From positions 109,117,308-109,181,307 of the forward strand of contig CM043966.1 of the NCBI GenBank assembly GCA_014529385.2: a DNA stretch of 64,000 nucleotides, written 5' to 3'. Below, piece after piece: positions 35,907 through 47,294 of the stretch. The DNA is from Adiantum capillus-veneris (taxonomy: Eukaryota > Streptophyta > Polypodiopsida > Polypodiales > Pteridaceae). The notes below the pieces were generated by a model. The model was not told the origin of the DNA, made no database searches, and saw only the letters and a list, made by a program, of their open reading frames with translations. The stretch's first letter is position 1; every line of letters begins with the position of its first letter. Both the position numbers and the translations under genes were made by a program.

Positions 35907-38281
35907 TGCTCAGGCTGCTTTGAAACGTATCGGCAATGATCAAGCAAACACAACTATATATTTAAGAAAGAGAGAGAAAGGGGGAGGGGGTGCTTGTTGC
36001 ATTAATACCTTCTTACAAATCTGTCATGACAAATCAAAGTGAGATTAGTATTTGTTCAACATAGCTTGCGTAAATTTCACCACAACACATCACAAAAAAA
36101 AACCACCCCAATCACTGTCTTAAAGCCAGGGGAGTCCTCTCCACCCTGTCGCCCTCTTACAGTATGTGGGATTTATGGCTAGATTGATGACAACACCAGA
36201 AACAAGCTATCAAGAACTTAACAAAAAACACCAAGACTCTTACGCATCATTGTTGTCCATTACTTCACGTTGGAAGGGAGACAAAGTATCCAAGCTAAGT
36301 CCAAATCCACCCTCCTTGATTCAGTAGATGTTGGGCTTACACTAGTAGGAGAAATGATAGATTTCCTACTCTCAATTGAATGATCACTCTCTCTCTTACA
36401 ATGGCATAGAGTTCCCTTGCTAATCCCCTATTACAACACATGCACATGCATAAGACAATGAGCTTCCACTCAAGAGCTCCTTCTAGAGAGGTTGAGCTTG
36501 GCTTCTCAAGCTATAGCATAGTGCTCTTGCTTATGGCTCCCCCCTTTTGTGCTAGCTACACCCTCCTTTTATAGAAATTTTGAAGGCTAGGGTTACTCCT
36601 CTAACCATGGTTGGGTTAGATTTTCAGCAATTTATCTAATTTCTTTTGCTTAGAATTATCAAGAAGTTGGTGGGGAAAGAGAGAGGAGAGAAATGGAGGT
36701 GATAGGACTTTTCATAGTGGGTTAGTGTTAGTAGAGTTAGTATTAATTTACAAATGGAATTGGATATTTACAATGGGAGTATCCATGTAGGATACAAATA
36801 AGGAAGAAAAACTCTTAAGAGGTAAGAAAAGGTGGATTTCTTACAAGGTTGATGCTCCAAGTGTCTTGAGTAGGGCCGATTTTGACTCTTGTTGACGGTC
36901 CACTAGCTTTGACGGTACATTTTTTCTCCACTCTTGACTTTCCTTGAGAGACAAGGTAATTGAAGCTGAGTAATCAACCACCATGATGCTGTTTTTTAAG
37001 AGAAGAGGCTGAATTTTGTGGTTTTTTTGATAGATATGGGTAATTTGGAGGAGGAAAAATGAGACTAGGTGGTCAATTTTGGAATGGAATTGTGTGTGGG
37101 AGGTATGAGTTCACCATGGTTTCTCTTATTCTTCAAGGTTGAGGAGAAGGTGAGTAGTGTGCAGAGAGGAGTGGTGAGAGAGATGGGGATGATGAGTGGA
37201 GAAGTGTGTGTGAAAGAGGAAAATGATAAAGTGGAAGAGAGAGTGTGGCTGCATAGCATGGGAAAATTGAGGTCCACTAAAAAAATCATAGCTCACAGCT
37301 CGTAGCTTAAAAAAATATTAAAAAATTTGAGGCAAAATTTCAGCCCACGAGCTACAACTTTTGTTTGTATCACCTTTTCAAATTCGGAGAGCAAGTGAAC
37401 TTTAAAAATTCAGCAAAACCGACCGTTTTTTTCCACTGCAAAGGTCCTTGTGGGGTCCTTCTTTGGATGATTCTTTTGAATACCTCCAAGAGTGATCCCT
37501 CCATAGTGCATGTATGCATGCTACCTACCCTTGACCTTATTTGGTAGGTCTATAATTGAAGATATTGTTGAGATTAGGATATAAGTGAATAGTACAACTA
37601 AGAAAATCAAATATTGAGGGGTCTAAAAAATATGTACATGTCAAATATAAATAATGTAAGTGGAAAAAATATAAAGGGGTCAAAAGAAATCTCTCTCATT
37701 ATGAGGCTACCATAAAAAGATAAATATTTTTGGTGTTCTAATTTTTTAGAAAAAAAAAAATAGATGTAGGAAGAGAAAAATCAAAATAGTGAAAAAATAT
37801 ACACATAAATAAAACTAGTTTTTTTGGATTTTGTTGGGGTGGAGTTACACCAAATATAAGAGAAGCTTACATGAAAATATTTCTATATGGAATAAAGAGT
37901 ATGAAAAATGGTAAGAAAAAATTGTGGTAATGGTGATGCAATGTACAGAGCATAAATAACAAACACCTAGGTAGAAATATTTAAATAAATACCAAAATAA
38001 TTATGAAAAAATCTTTTATTTAGGCCCTATATATAAATAAATATTTACATACGCATGGGCCATAATATACTTATTATTTTTATTTTATTTTTTAATTTTT
38101 TGGCTCAACTAGCCCAATGACTAGCTAATTGAGGGTTTTTTAAGAAGATATGGAAAAAGTCCCGTGACTCACGCACGCCTATGTACAGTGAAATGGTAGG
38201 GATAGCCACAGTGTTTGGGTGATTTTGGTAGGGTGAGGTAACTCACTGTGGTAATTACAAAGAGCCGAAAAACGGCTATCA
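35596..38281 (-). repeat. 5' LTR of element E
   Basis: 2686 bp, partner of 25951-28630. (GA)n at 35859-35903. Its boundaries are set by the points where the two copies stop matching and by the GTAG duplication. Confidence 0.95.
36565..36574 (-). promoter_or_regulatory. TATA box of element E 5' LTR
   Basis: Minus strand CTATAAAAGG, followed by GAGGG. The same box is at 26914-26923 in the 3' LTR. It lies about 970 bp before the LTR end, so transcription would start inside the LTR. Confidence 0.55.
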
Positions 38282-38686
38282 GTAGCTCGATTCGTGTCAG
38301 GACTACATAATCCTATGAAGACTAGACTCCAAAGTCTTCGCCTTACCAATTTTGCAGATGTCCTCGATGCAGGAAAACCCATTAAAATAGAGTTATCTAC
38401 TATCGGAAAGAGAAAACCAGAACCTGTTTCTGTTCATGTAATCAAAAGACCTCGTCCAGAGGAGGGACAAAGATCTGGAGTTCCACAGCAAAGAAGAGAG
38501 AACTTATTACGTATGAAAGCTAAACATAATTGTTTATGCTACACTTGTTTTGATCGTGGTCATCAATCCAGGGATTGTCCCTTTAACAACTCAAGCTTCA
38601 CAGGATTGGTGGACAATTATGAACATAGAAATTTCAATCCGAATCGGAATTATGGAAACTTTAGACCCAAACCATCAGTAGTTTAG
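38282..38686 (+). pseudogene. Element C gag, part 2 (zinc knuckle)
   Basis: Continues the gag frame of 25466-25950 after element E: RFVSGLHNPMKTRLQSLRL, a basic linker, then CYTCFDRGHQSRDC (CCHC spacing, about 38540-38581). A stop at 38686 and frame changes separate it from the protease. Confidence 0.8.
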
Positions 38687-38772
38687 AGGAACTTCAATCA
38701 GCAGAACTTTAACCAGAACTAGAGACCGCCTCAAAACCAGGGGAATTTTAAACCAGGAAATCTGCTTTTTGT

Positions 38773-39381
38773 TTGGAACGGACCGCCTGTCACAACAATA
38801 ACAACAATGGGAATGTTAATCGTCAAATTCGTCCAGGAGGAGGGGGAAATCAAAGACCTCAGGAAAGACCTCAAGCTAACAGAGCTCAAGGGGCTAGAGG
38901 TGAAGGAACTCAAGCAAACGTGTATGTTCATGCTGCATTTGAAAATCAAGGAGTGAATGAACAATTTTCAGTTATTCAAACCCGAGCAGAGTATCAAGGT
39001 AACCATTTTATCATATTGGTTGATTCAGGAAGTACACACTCTTTCATATCTCCTAAGTGCATCAGAAACCTCATTCTGACTGAACACCCTGATACAGACC
39101 TTACAGTGGAATTATCTATGGGTAGGAAGGTTAGATCTTCTACTTCAGTGAATAAATTGAATTTTACTTTGGATGGTCATAATACTTCAGCAAACTTCAT
39201 AGTCTTACCCATCGGAGTTTACGATGGAATCCTAGGAATGGATTGTCTTAAAGGCAACGATGCTCACATACATTGTAAAGACGCTTCATTGACTTTTCAA
39301 AATGATCAGAATGCTAGAGTTACAGCTATTAGGAAACGGGAAAAGCCTAAGCTCAAACTAGTGAACTTACCAAACATATGA
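38773..39381 (+). CDS. Element C protease
   Basis: 202 residues. Gln/Arg/Gly/Asn-rich linker, then the aspartic protease with a normal triad in [17 protein letters not shown] (about 39013-39063) and the flap-side pattern [14 protein letters not shown]. It would mature the element's polyprotein. It is the only intact domain of element C. It overlaps the next ORF by 4 bases (ATGA). Confidence 0.8.
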   Translation: MERTACHNNNNNGNVNRQIRPGGGGNQRPQERPQANRAQGARGEGTQANVYVHAAFENQGVNEQFSVIQTRAEYQGNHFIILVDSGSTHSFISPKCIRNLILTEHPDTDLTVELSMGRKVRSSTSVNKLNFTLDGHNTSANFIVLPIGVYDGILGMDCLKGNDAHIHCKDASLTFQNDQNARVTAIRKREKPKLKLVNLPNI

Positions 39382-40005
39382 AGAGTCATAAGAAGAATGA
39401 GAGGATTTACGCAGTAAAGCTTAATCCTAAAGAGAAGAAGATAGATTCACCTGAACCCAAATGGATAATAGAGTTTGATGATGTATTTCTCGAAGAACTT
39501 TCTCATCTATCACCCAGACGTGATGTTGATCATGCAATAGAGCTTACTGCAAGAGGTCAACCAGTTTCTCGTAGACCGTACAAGATGTCAGTACCCAAAT
39601 CTGTGGAACTCAAGGAACAATTAACACAACTTCTTGAACAAGGCTTCATTCGACCTAGTGTTTCTCCATGGATTACTCATGTTCTCTTTAATAGGAAAAA
39701 GGATGGTACTTTACGTCTTTGTATTGATTATCGTGGATTGAACCAGGTAATAGTCAAGAATAAGTATGCAATACCAAGGATTGATAAATTGCTTGATCGA
39801 TTACATGGACCTTCTATCTTCACAAAGATTGATCGTAGGTCAGGGTATTACCAAATTTGAATCAAGGAGAAGGACATACCAAAGACCGGATTTAATACTC
39901 GTTTTGGACATTATGAATTTACAGTTATACCTTTTAGACTTACTAATGCTCCTGCAACTTTTAATCGTCTTATGACCGACGTGTTTCGAGTGTTACAAGA
40001 TGTTT
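39378..40005 (+). pseudogene. Element C reverse transcriptase, truncated
   Basis: Fingers and palm start are present ([18 protein letters not shown], then [16 protein letters not shown] with a stop at 39858-39860, then [16 protein letters not shown]). The sequence then jumps into integrase, so the catalytic YxDD box, the rest of reverse transcriptase and RNase H are deleted. It cannot be active. Confidence 0.85.
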
Positions 40006-40715
40006 AACATGTCAACATATTAAAGCTGAACAAACTCGATATCCCGGTAAGCTTCAACCTATTGATGCTCCACAAATGAAGTGGGAATGCATATCTATGG
40101 ATTTTATTACAGGACTTCCTACATCTCTGGGATATGGCTCTATTTTTGTAGTTGTTGATATGCTTATAAAAAAACATCCAAAGAAATGTTGTATGAAATG
40201 AAACTACAAACCGATCTTATATGACAAGATATTAAGACTGCTCAAGATAGACAGAAGAGTTCGCTGATCCAAAACAATCTAGCAAACTTTTTGAAGAAGA
40301 CGATATGGTATTCTTGAGGGTGAAACCCAACCATAGTTCTTTATCAATGGGTAAGTGTAAGAAGCTAAGTGCAAGATATTGTGGACCTTTTGTAATCACA
40401 TAACAAATTAATGACCAAGATTACAGACTCTTGTTACCACTACACATAAAGGTACATGATGTTTTTCATGTCAGCTTACTCAAAAAATATGTACCTGATC
40501 CACAACATATTCTTGATGATTCTCTATTAGCTATATCCACCGACGAAACTTTTGAAGTATATCCCAAAGAAATACTTCAGAGCAGAATCAAGCCTCTCCA
40601 TAATTGGACCATTATTGAACACCTTGTTAAATGGTCAACGTATCCTCAGGAAGATGCCACTTGGGAACATGACGATGTAATGAGACTAAATTATCTTCAC
40701 TTCTTGTCGAGGTGA
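40006..40715 (+). pseudogene. Element C integrase fragment and C-terminal domain
   Basis: The zinc-finger end [20 protein letters not shown] and a core start WECISMDFITGLPTSLGYGS (about 40003-40150) are followed by another deletion. Then comes the C-terminal part: DMVFLRVKP, HDVFHVSLLKKYVPDP and a chromodomain-like end LVKWSTYPQEDATWEHDDVM (about 40627-40686). In chromoviruses such a tail guides insertion to marked chromatin. Confidence 0.8.
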
Positions 40716-40746
40716 GGACACCTCAAATTTTTCAAGTGTGGGAGGA

Positions 40747-41716
40747 TGTAAGATCCCCAATTTTTGGGTCTCTTTTAAAAATAAGAAAAATAACTTTCAA
40801 TATCTATTTTGTCGAATTTTGATAGCATTGGAAAGTCATAATTATGTCGGGATGTTGAGGTGTGGCGTAGTTTGGCTACGATTTTTATTAGTTGGTTAGA
40901 TACTATTTGGATGGTCAAATTTAATGTAAAAATTGAATGGTAAGTGGAAGAGTTGACCACCAAAAAGCAAAGGCTTCTTTTTAGGAAAGAAAGATTCTTT
41001 TAAAAAAGAGAGGAGGAGTTTAGTTTAGAACTCTTTTCGTGGAAGCCAAGCTTCTTGTTAGAGTCTCTAAATCGCGCGTCAAAATCCGTGTTCTCATGAC
41101 ATCGTCTCTACAAGACTAGGATCACCTACATCGCTTAGCCTTAGACTAAAGGGTCACTGACCTGAGGCTTTGCTGGATCGGGGGTGTTGCCTAGGTCTTC
41201 TTCTTTTTCTTAGGCTCATCTATACGGTTAGTGCGTCGGGGGTTGAATGACCTACACGGCTAACACATCGGGAATCTTGCCTTGGCTTTGCCTAAATACC
41301 CGGTGTTGGGCATCGAAGAGGCGGAGTGCTTAAGTTGGTATGGCTGGTATTGATACCCTACCACCTGTTGGTATTTGGGATCCTTCCAGAGCTCGGGTTC
41401 ATGGAGGCAAACGAAGCGGCCTCACCTATGTCTAGCTCAGGTAGGCTGGAGGTGTCTTGGCTCGCTCCTGCTGGCTCACTCCCAGCGAAGTGAAATTCTC
41501 TCCGTCTGCAGTAGAAAGTGGATGGGTGGACCGGTCGATCCCTACATAGCGTCCGGTGCTCTGCTAGTTATTTTGTCATAAACTTTTTGATGTCATGGTT
41601 TACCTAGATTTTGTCATTGCATTATTACATGGTTGCATGTTCCATTTAGATGGGCATTTAAAGATTCTCTGTTGTCATCTTCTCATGTCTCTATGCACTC
41701 TATTTCACCCTCCACT

Positions 41717-41770
<54 letters not shown>

Positions 41771-42036
41771 TGCAACGCGGTGTACACATATATTCACCCT
41801 CCACAATGTTATATTTTTTCTTGAGTACTCTTTCATTCATAACACCCATTCTGGGGTAGCACTAGTCGCTAAGTACCTATGGATGCAGTTCGGCTCATGG
41901 CCTAAACTCCATGCTTGGTCGGGCACTGAGAACTCCTCCCCTATGAAAATGCTTCTGCAACTCTGATGTATATTGAAATTATAAAAGTTTAAATTGTATA
42001 TTTTGTGCATAGACCCCTCGGGAGGGGTATCTCTCA
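40747..42036 (+). repeat. 3' LTR of element C (1.3 kb)
   Basis: TGTAAGATCCCC... to ...TATCTCTCA, preceded by GTGTGGGAGGA (purine tract). Compared with the 5' LTR it lacks about 2150 bp, with the join at about 41096-41105. The missing part includes the TATA box. (TC)n at 41722-41767. Confidence 0.85.
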
Positions 42037-42041
42037 ACTAT

Positions 42042-42589
42042 AAGTAGTCAAGAAATTGAAGCTTACACAGACTCACTGCTCTCACAAGTATGTGGTGGAG
42101 TAGATGTCTAGGAATGATAAAGAAGTATGGGACATGGCAGTTCAAGGGGTCGAGCTTATTGTTCAAGATCATACGATGACCCCTGACTTCCAAGTTATGA
42201 ACATGGATCGTGTTGATATAGTTCTAGGACGGGAGTGGCTGCATGGTTTAGGAAACACATTGCACACGAGTTATGAACACAACTCCTTGTCCTTTATGGC
42301 CAATGGTAAACATGTGCTTTTGCTTGGTGAGAAAAATATACCATCTGTACCTCTTATATGTACAACCGAGCTTTCTATTTTGCAAAAAGCAAATTTAGTA
42401 GGTGAAGTCTTTTTGTGTTACTGCTTGCCTCCAAGGCTTGTGAATTCTCAAGAGAAAAATGCAGTGAATTCTAGTAATGGTATGCAAAGTGCAATGGATT
42501 CTACTGATAAACAAAGTGTTAACAAATATAACGAGCAAAGTGCTCTCAATTTTAATTCTATAGAGCAACATGCAACTGTTGTAAAATAA
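42042..42589 (+). pseudogene. Element D protease, C-terminal half, and linker
   Basis: Continues 18957-19119 after element C. LVKKLKL-type sequence is recovered if one missing base near 42047 is allowed. Then comes the open frame 42104-42589 with FQVMNMDRVDIVLGREWLHG, matching FQVMNMERADVVLGREWMHS in element F. Confidence 0.8.
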
Positions 42590-43300
42590 ACATTATAGGA
42601 ATTACAAGATTCTCCATCCCAGCATAACTCTAGTTTACTTTCTCCTTTTGCACGGCAAAAGCTGACTCACTTACTCACGGAGCATATTGATGTGTTCTCA
42701 AGTGATTTACCACCGGGTTTACCCCCTACACATGATGTGCAGTATGGCATAGATGTCTTGCCAGGCACTAAACCGGTGAGTAATCACCTTATCGTATGAG
42801 TGTTAAAGAAGCCAAGGAGGTTGAGAGTCAATCGGCACTACCTCGCCCGTGGTCTCATTAGACCTAGCACTTTGCCTTGGGCATCGCCAATTCTATTGGT
42901 AAAAAAGAAAGATGGTACTATGCGTATGTGCATAGATTATCGCGGATTAAACACCATAACCATCAAGAACAAGTATCCTCTGCCAAGAGTACATGAGTTG
43001 TTTGATCAACTCCATGGGGCAAGATACTATACAAAGATAGATCTTCGTTCAGGATACCACCAGGTGCGTATCCTTTTACAAGATATCTCCAAAAATTCCT
43101 TTAGAACATGGTTCAAGCATTTGGAATTTTTGGTTATACCTTTTGGTCGAACCAATGCTCTAGCTACATTTATGACACTCATGGATAGTGTCTTACGTCC
43201 CTATCTTGGAAAATTTGTTGTGTTTTTCATTGATGACATTCTCATTTACAATAAGACTGAAGATGAACACATAGAACACTTACAATTAGTTTTTGAATAG
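42590..43300 (+). pseudogene. Element D reverse transcriptase
   Basis: From about 42640, with 42800-43300 open (166 residues): [44 protein letters not shown] and the catalytic FIDDILIYN (about 43228-43254). It stops at 43298-43300, and the thumb region is missing: the next bases read into RNase H. Confidence 0.85.
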
Positions 43301-43597
43301 CCCATCCTAGCAATCATCAACCCACTTAACCCGTTTGTGGTAGATACTGCTACTAGTGATAAAGCCATTGGTGTGGTACTTCTCCAAGAGGGAATACCTA
43401 TAGCCTTTGAAAGTAAAAAGTTAAATAGATCTCAACAAAATTATTCTATTTATGAGAGAGAGCTCTATGCCATAATTCACGCTTTACGGAAGTGGCGACA
43501 CTATTTATATGGTGCCAAGTTTGAAGTAGTTTTTGATCATGAGAGTATCAAATGGTTTACTACTCAAACTGGCTTGAAGGGCCGTAAATGTCATTGA
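43301..43597 (+). pseudogene. Element D RNase H
   Basis: FVVDTATSDKAIGVVLLQEG, ESKKLNRSQQNYSIYERELY and FEVVFDHESIKWFTTQTG show a normal RNase H of the gypsy type with its acidic residues. It stops at 43595-43597, and the rest of pol, including the entire integrase, is absent. Confidence 0.85.
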
Positions 43598-43604
43598 AGG
43601 ACAG

Positions 43605-43849
43605 AATGATAACATCATTGACACGGGTGTGTTAGTTGACCTTATCGAACCGCCAAGCATTCCGCATGAGCCCGAAAAGATTTTGGATTCTCATGAGCTT
43701 TGCACCAAACATCATGTCAGACGACAGGTGTTGGTAAAATGGCTAGATAGACCTAAAGAAGGTTCTACATGGGAGAATGTCTCCGTACTTAAGAAACATT
43801 TTCCTACGTTCGTTTTTGAGGACGAAAACAATTCTCCAAGGGGGGGTAA
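43605..43849 (+). pseudogene. Element D chromodomain-like tail and purine tract
   Basis: LVDLIEPPSIPHEPEKILDS and QVLVKWLDRPKEGSTWENVS form the chromodomain-like end; it then ends FVFEDENNSPRGG at the purine tract AAGGGGGGG (43839-43846) just before the 3' LTR. The direct join of RNase H to this tail shows an internal deletion of roughly 1.3 kb relative to element F. Confidence 0.8.
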
Positions 43850-43972
43850 TGTAAGGACATGGTTCCTATGGGCAAGGCCACCAGCACGCCCAGACAATGT
43901 GTATGCTAGGGGGAGGCTATAAGATAGCACGGTTGGGTGGAGACTAGCACACACATTACCATCACCCTTTCA
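43850..43972 (+). repeat. 3' LTR of element D
   Basis: 123 bp, TGTAAGGACATGG... to ...ACCCTTTCA, followed by AGCCA. Confidence 0.9.
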
Positions 43973-44222
43973 AGCCATGACATCACCCAGGAACTATACT
44001 TACATCGGCTATCAAGGAAACCATCCCCACCAACCCACCCACTCCTCCTCAATACACAAGGTCCATAAACTCGTCCTTATGAGATATTTTATTTACCAAT
44101 GGCCAAGACTTTCCTTTGTCCTAGGCATTCCATCTGCTGAGAACAAGGCACACGTAGTCCTAGCCCAATCCTCCGAGTGTTGCTTGCGTCCAAGTGTCCA
44201 TATTAGCACTTTGCTTTCTTGA
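43973..44222 (-). repeat. Repeat R', outer part
   Basis: Reverse complement of 15593-15839, beginning with the right AGCCA copy and ending CTTTGCTTTCTTG. Together with 16888-16961 it makes one arm equal to R. Confidence 0.8.
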
Positions 44223-44461
44223 GTGATTTTTGCAAAGCTTGCCACCTCAAAACCTCCTTCAAACACACGGAGGTTCCTTGTCTGCCATACATTATATAAG
44301 AAGTATCTGACATTTTCAATCTTACCCTTTACTTTCGCATTTTACAACTTGTCATTTCTTACAATGTTACCCTTCACTTTTACATTTTCAATCTTACCCT
44401 TTACTTTTCCATTTTACAGCATATGTTTTGTAAGACTTTCTGTCAAGTGAGCCACTCAATG
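44223..44461 (+). other. Unit-tail sequence left of element F
   Basis: From about 44306 this matches the U3/U4 tail (12820-12945 and about 16840-16880). It ends GTGAGCCACTCAATG, where CAATG (44457-44461) is the left target copy of element F. No gene is seen. Confidence 0.65.
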
Positions 44462-44614
44462 TGTTAGGACACAGGCAAGGCCGGACTAGACAAGGCAGGG
44501 CCGGGCTAGGCGGTGTGGAACGGGGAGTCGAACTAGGGCAAAGGGCTAGGGGCATGCCTATATAAAGGGTGGTTGGGTGGTGGAGTCTCAGGCTCTAGTC
44601 ACCCCTGTCTTACA
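44462..44614 (+). repeat. 5' LTR of element F
   Basis: TGTTAGGACACAGG... to ...CCTGTCTTACA, 153 bp. TATATAAA at 44559-44566 (GCCTATATAAAGGG) is the likely promoter, about 50 bp before the LTR end. Confidence 0.9.
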
Positions 44615-44615
44615 T

Positions 44616-44627
44616 TGGTATCAGAGC
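44616..44627 (+). other. Primer-binding site of element F
   Basis: TGGTATCAGAGC, the standard plant initiator-Met tRNA site, one base after the LTR. The leader 44628-45431 has no recognised gene. Confidence 0.92.
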
Positions 44628-45431
44628 ATGGTCTATTTTGGGCAAGAGGGCATGGAGCCACTGAGGGCTTTTTGCATGTCATCTCCTTGAGGGCGTGAAG
44701 AGCCGCCTGCTAAGGGAGAAGGTGAAATCCCACAACGTGTGCAGGGCCGCTTGGTTGGGGAGGGAGAGACTCTCGATCTCCACCATATGGTGTGTGGCCT
44801 AGCTTGGTGGACTTGTACTGTGAAGGGGAGGAGGTTTCGTCACTGTAGTGACGCCCGATAAGCAAGGGACGAGCATCTCTCTCTCTCCCTTGCCCTCGCG
44901 GCACTGTGTGGTCGCCATAGTCGACGGTAGAGCTTTGATTTCACACTTTAAAGCACCCTAAGGCCTTTGGCCTTGAGCAATTTCCTGAAGAATAATTCAG
45001 GCAAGGGTGCATGCCCACCTGAGCACACACCCCGTACACAGGATTTGAGACCGGTTGTCGGCAAGGGGCCACAAACTTCTTTGGTAAGCCGTCATTTCTT
45101 GGCAAACTGTCAAAAGCTCAAAAATTACAGAAACTGGTAGCGGTTAAATTTCGACAAAGTTGAAATTTTTGAACAAGTATCTATTGCACCTTCTTCCTTT
45201 GGGAAGATTAAGTCGTCTACAACGTTTCAAAGCGAACAATTACGTCTCAAGCAGTACAATGTTTTGTCGATATCTTCAAGCCTAATTGATTCAACTATCA
45301 AGAGCTTGTGGAGTTCCATATACGGTGGACTACTCTCAATTTTGACGGAGTTAGCACGGCTACTATACTTTGCGAGTGCTCTCAATATCAGGTATTTTTT
45401 TTGAGTACTTATTTCATCGCATTGTGTAGCC

Positions 45432-46600
45432 ATGGATTCGGATATCAATATGACATTCGTTTTTCAGCAAAGTACCCGTGATCCTACCAATGATGGGCCA
45501 TGGGGATCCTCTCAAGGAGAGTACCTGTGACGCTATGGCAGGAGAAGATACTTATGAGTTGCTCGATATTCAAGAATTTCGTGCACTTCAGACACGCATG
45601 ACAGTCATGGATGAAAATTTTAAATCTTTAAATGAAAATGTTACTAAACTCTCCACATTAGTAATTCAATTAATACATAAGCAATCTGAGAGTCCTGCTA
45701 ACACCCACATGCATGAGCACGTTGGCACACAAGGGCAAGGCCCAACTACTGATACATTGCACTCTCACTGCCAAAGAGGTGGATGACTTGTTAAAGAACT
45801 TTAAATCCCCAGTCTTTAAGGGAGAAGACCAAGACCGCAATAAGGATGCAGTGAATATCTTTCTCAGCAAGTGGGATGGAATTCACGCCTTACGACGTAC
45901 TCCGGATGCAGTCAAAGTTCTGCAGACAAGCTTAACTCTGGAAGGCAAGGACTATAAATGGTGGATGTCGCTTAAGGAGAAGAACATCATACCATAGAGT
46001 TGGACAGCCTTTGAAGCAATGTCTAGCAAGGAATTTTTGTCTACAAACGAGGTCTATTGGAATTGGATGGCTTGGGACAAATGTTCCATGCACCAATACC
46101 CATCACTCCTTGAATATATCTCTCACTATCGGGACGTTATCCTCAAGTTGGAATGCTAGGATACCTTTCAACAAGTACGAGAGTTCATCCAAGGTCTGAC
46201 ACCCGAGCTTAAGAAGTATGTCAAGACCCAAGACCTTAAAACACTTGAGGAAGCCATAGTGAAAGCACATATTCATGATGATCCTAATGAGAAGAAAACA
46301 CATAATGGTAACGTGCCTGCTAGTATACATGGTAATACACGCACTAAGTATGGGCTCAATAAAAGAAAATTTCTAGTTGCTAATTTAGATGCATCTAGAA
46401 ATCCAAGGGGTCCAGGGGTCCTCTCTCTCCTGAGGATTTTGATAAATCCAATAAAGAAAAGTTATGTTTTTAATGTTTAGGAAGAGGTCATGGCAAAAAG
46501 GATTGTCCCAAGGGAAATCTGCTACTCAGGGAAAGGAGAAAGCAGTGCACATGGTGCAACTACTGCCTCTTGAGTCTTCCTCAAGATTCTCCACAGTGGA
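45432..46600 (+). pseudogene. Element F gag (decayed)
   Basis: ATG 45432 (MDSDINMTFVFQQSTRDP), then frame changes. Capsid sequence is read as VDDLLKNFKSPVFKGEDQD, TLEGKDYKWWMSLKEKN (stop near 45995), YPSLLEYISHYRDVILKLE and TPELKKYVKTQDLKTLEEA. The zinc knuckle CF-stop-CLGRGHGKKDC at about 46464-46505 has a TAA in place of its third residue. Function would be packaging of element RNA. Confidence 0.8.
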
Positions 46601-46673
46601 AGTAACACACACTCAGGTGGTGCATGAATGCTGTCTCACAGCTTCCCTGTGGCAATAAACCTTTGGACCACAT

Positions 46674-47294
46674 GTGTTAGTACGTATGCACGGATATCTG
46701 CAAGGGCACAAGGTGTGCTTCTTGGCAGATGACGGTGCTACTCACAATTTCATCAATTATGGATTGGTGAAAAAGCTCAAACTGCCTCAAACTCCGAGTA
46801 CCCACCGCTACAAGATAGCAATGATGAATGGACATGATACTGAAATATGGGATACTCAATGCCGAGCTGTTCCATTGGAAGTACAAGGGTACTCTACTTG
46901 TTTGGATTTTCAGGTTATGAACATGGAAAGGGCTGATGTGGTTCTTGGTAGGGAGTGGATGCATAGCCTAGGACCATCACTGAAGCGTAGCTATGAGCAC
47001 AACAGCTTGATGTTTGAATCCCATGACGCACATGTGTTGTTGTTAGGAGAAAAAGATATACCTTCATCACCACTAATTTGTACCGTTGAGCTTATGCAAC
47101 TCGTTTTTGATAATGAAATAGATCAAGTTTTCTTGTGTTACTCACTGTCTCATTTTCTTTCTAACATTGAGTTTGTTGAACATTCCTCAACACCGCATGC
47201 TTGTCTCTCCTATATTCCACCAATTGCCAATTCTAGACAAGCAAACATTGCTAGTCAATTACAAAAATTATTAAAGAAATTTCAAGATGTATAA
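46674..47294 (+). CDS. Element F protease and linker
   Basis: 206 open residues. The protease active site is CFLADDGATHNFINYGLVKK (about 46716-46775), with DDG where D-S/T-G is usual, shared with element D and so likely a family trait and not a random lesion. Later FQVMNMERADVVLGREWMHS. A TAA at 47292-47294 separates it from reverse transcriptase; a single codon change would account for it. Confidence 0.8.
   Translation: MLVRMHGYLQGHKVCFLADDGATHNFINYGLVKKLKLPQTPSTHRYKIAMMNGHDTEIWDTQCRAVPLEVQGYSTCLDFQVMNMERADVVLGREWMHSLGPSLKRSYEHNSLMFESHDAHVLLLGEKDIPSSPLICTVELMQLVFDNEIDQVFLCYSLSHFLSNIEFVEHSSTPHACLSYIPPIANSRQANIASQLQKLLKKFQDV

Larger units (their letters stand above)
25951..38281 (-). mobile_element. 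Element E: Tat-lineage Ty3/gypsy retrotransposon, nearly intact
   Basis: 12.3 kb on the minus strand with ~2.68 kb LTRs (35596-38281 is the 5' LTR, 25951-28630 the 3' LTR), ends TGATA...CCTCA, and a 4-bp GTAG duplication (25947-25950 and 38282-38285). Removing E with one GTAG rejoins the gag frame of element C exactly. Order on the minus strand: LTR, primer site, four small ORFs in two related pairs, gag, protease, reverse transcriptase, RNase H, second archaeal-type RNase H, integrase. The LTR copies look about 1% different by eye, so this is the youngest insertion of the nest. I see one frameshift and one stop in gag-pol. Confidence 0.95.
19120..42036 (+). mobile_element. Element C: Ty3/gypsy LTR retrotransposon inserted in D
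   Basis: Bounded by LTRs 19120-22539 and 40747-42036, with target duplication ACTAG (19115-19119) and ACTAT (42037-42041). Order: 5' LTR, Met-type primer site, three tandem related ORFs of unknown function, gag (interrupted by E), protease, partial reverse transcriptase, a fragment of integrase, C-terminal domain and 3' LTR. Much of pol is deleted, so it cannot move alone. Closing the D sequence across C restores the protease alignment to element F, apart from a 1-base deletion. Confidence 0.9.
16962..43972 (+). mobile_element. Element D: Ty3/gypsy chromovirus-like LTR retrotransposon, host of C and E
   Basis: It is bounded by 123-bp LTRs (16962-17084 and 43850-43972) and a perfect 5-bp target duplication AGCCA (16957-16961 and 43973-43977). 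It reads gag, protease, reverse transcriptase, RNase H and chromodomain, but no integrase, and it is interrupted in the protease by element C. The two LTRs differ at about 16 of 123 positions by my count, which makes D the oldest of the nested set. Its gag and pol resemble those of element F. Confidence 0.9.

Noticed and set aside
38282-40715. Endogenous pararetrovirus
   Set aside because: The LTRs, target duplication, gag-protease-polymerase-integrase order and chromodomain-like tail indicate an ordinary gypsy retrotransposon; no movement-protein or virus-specific region is seen.
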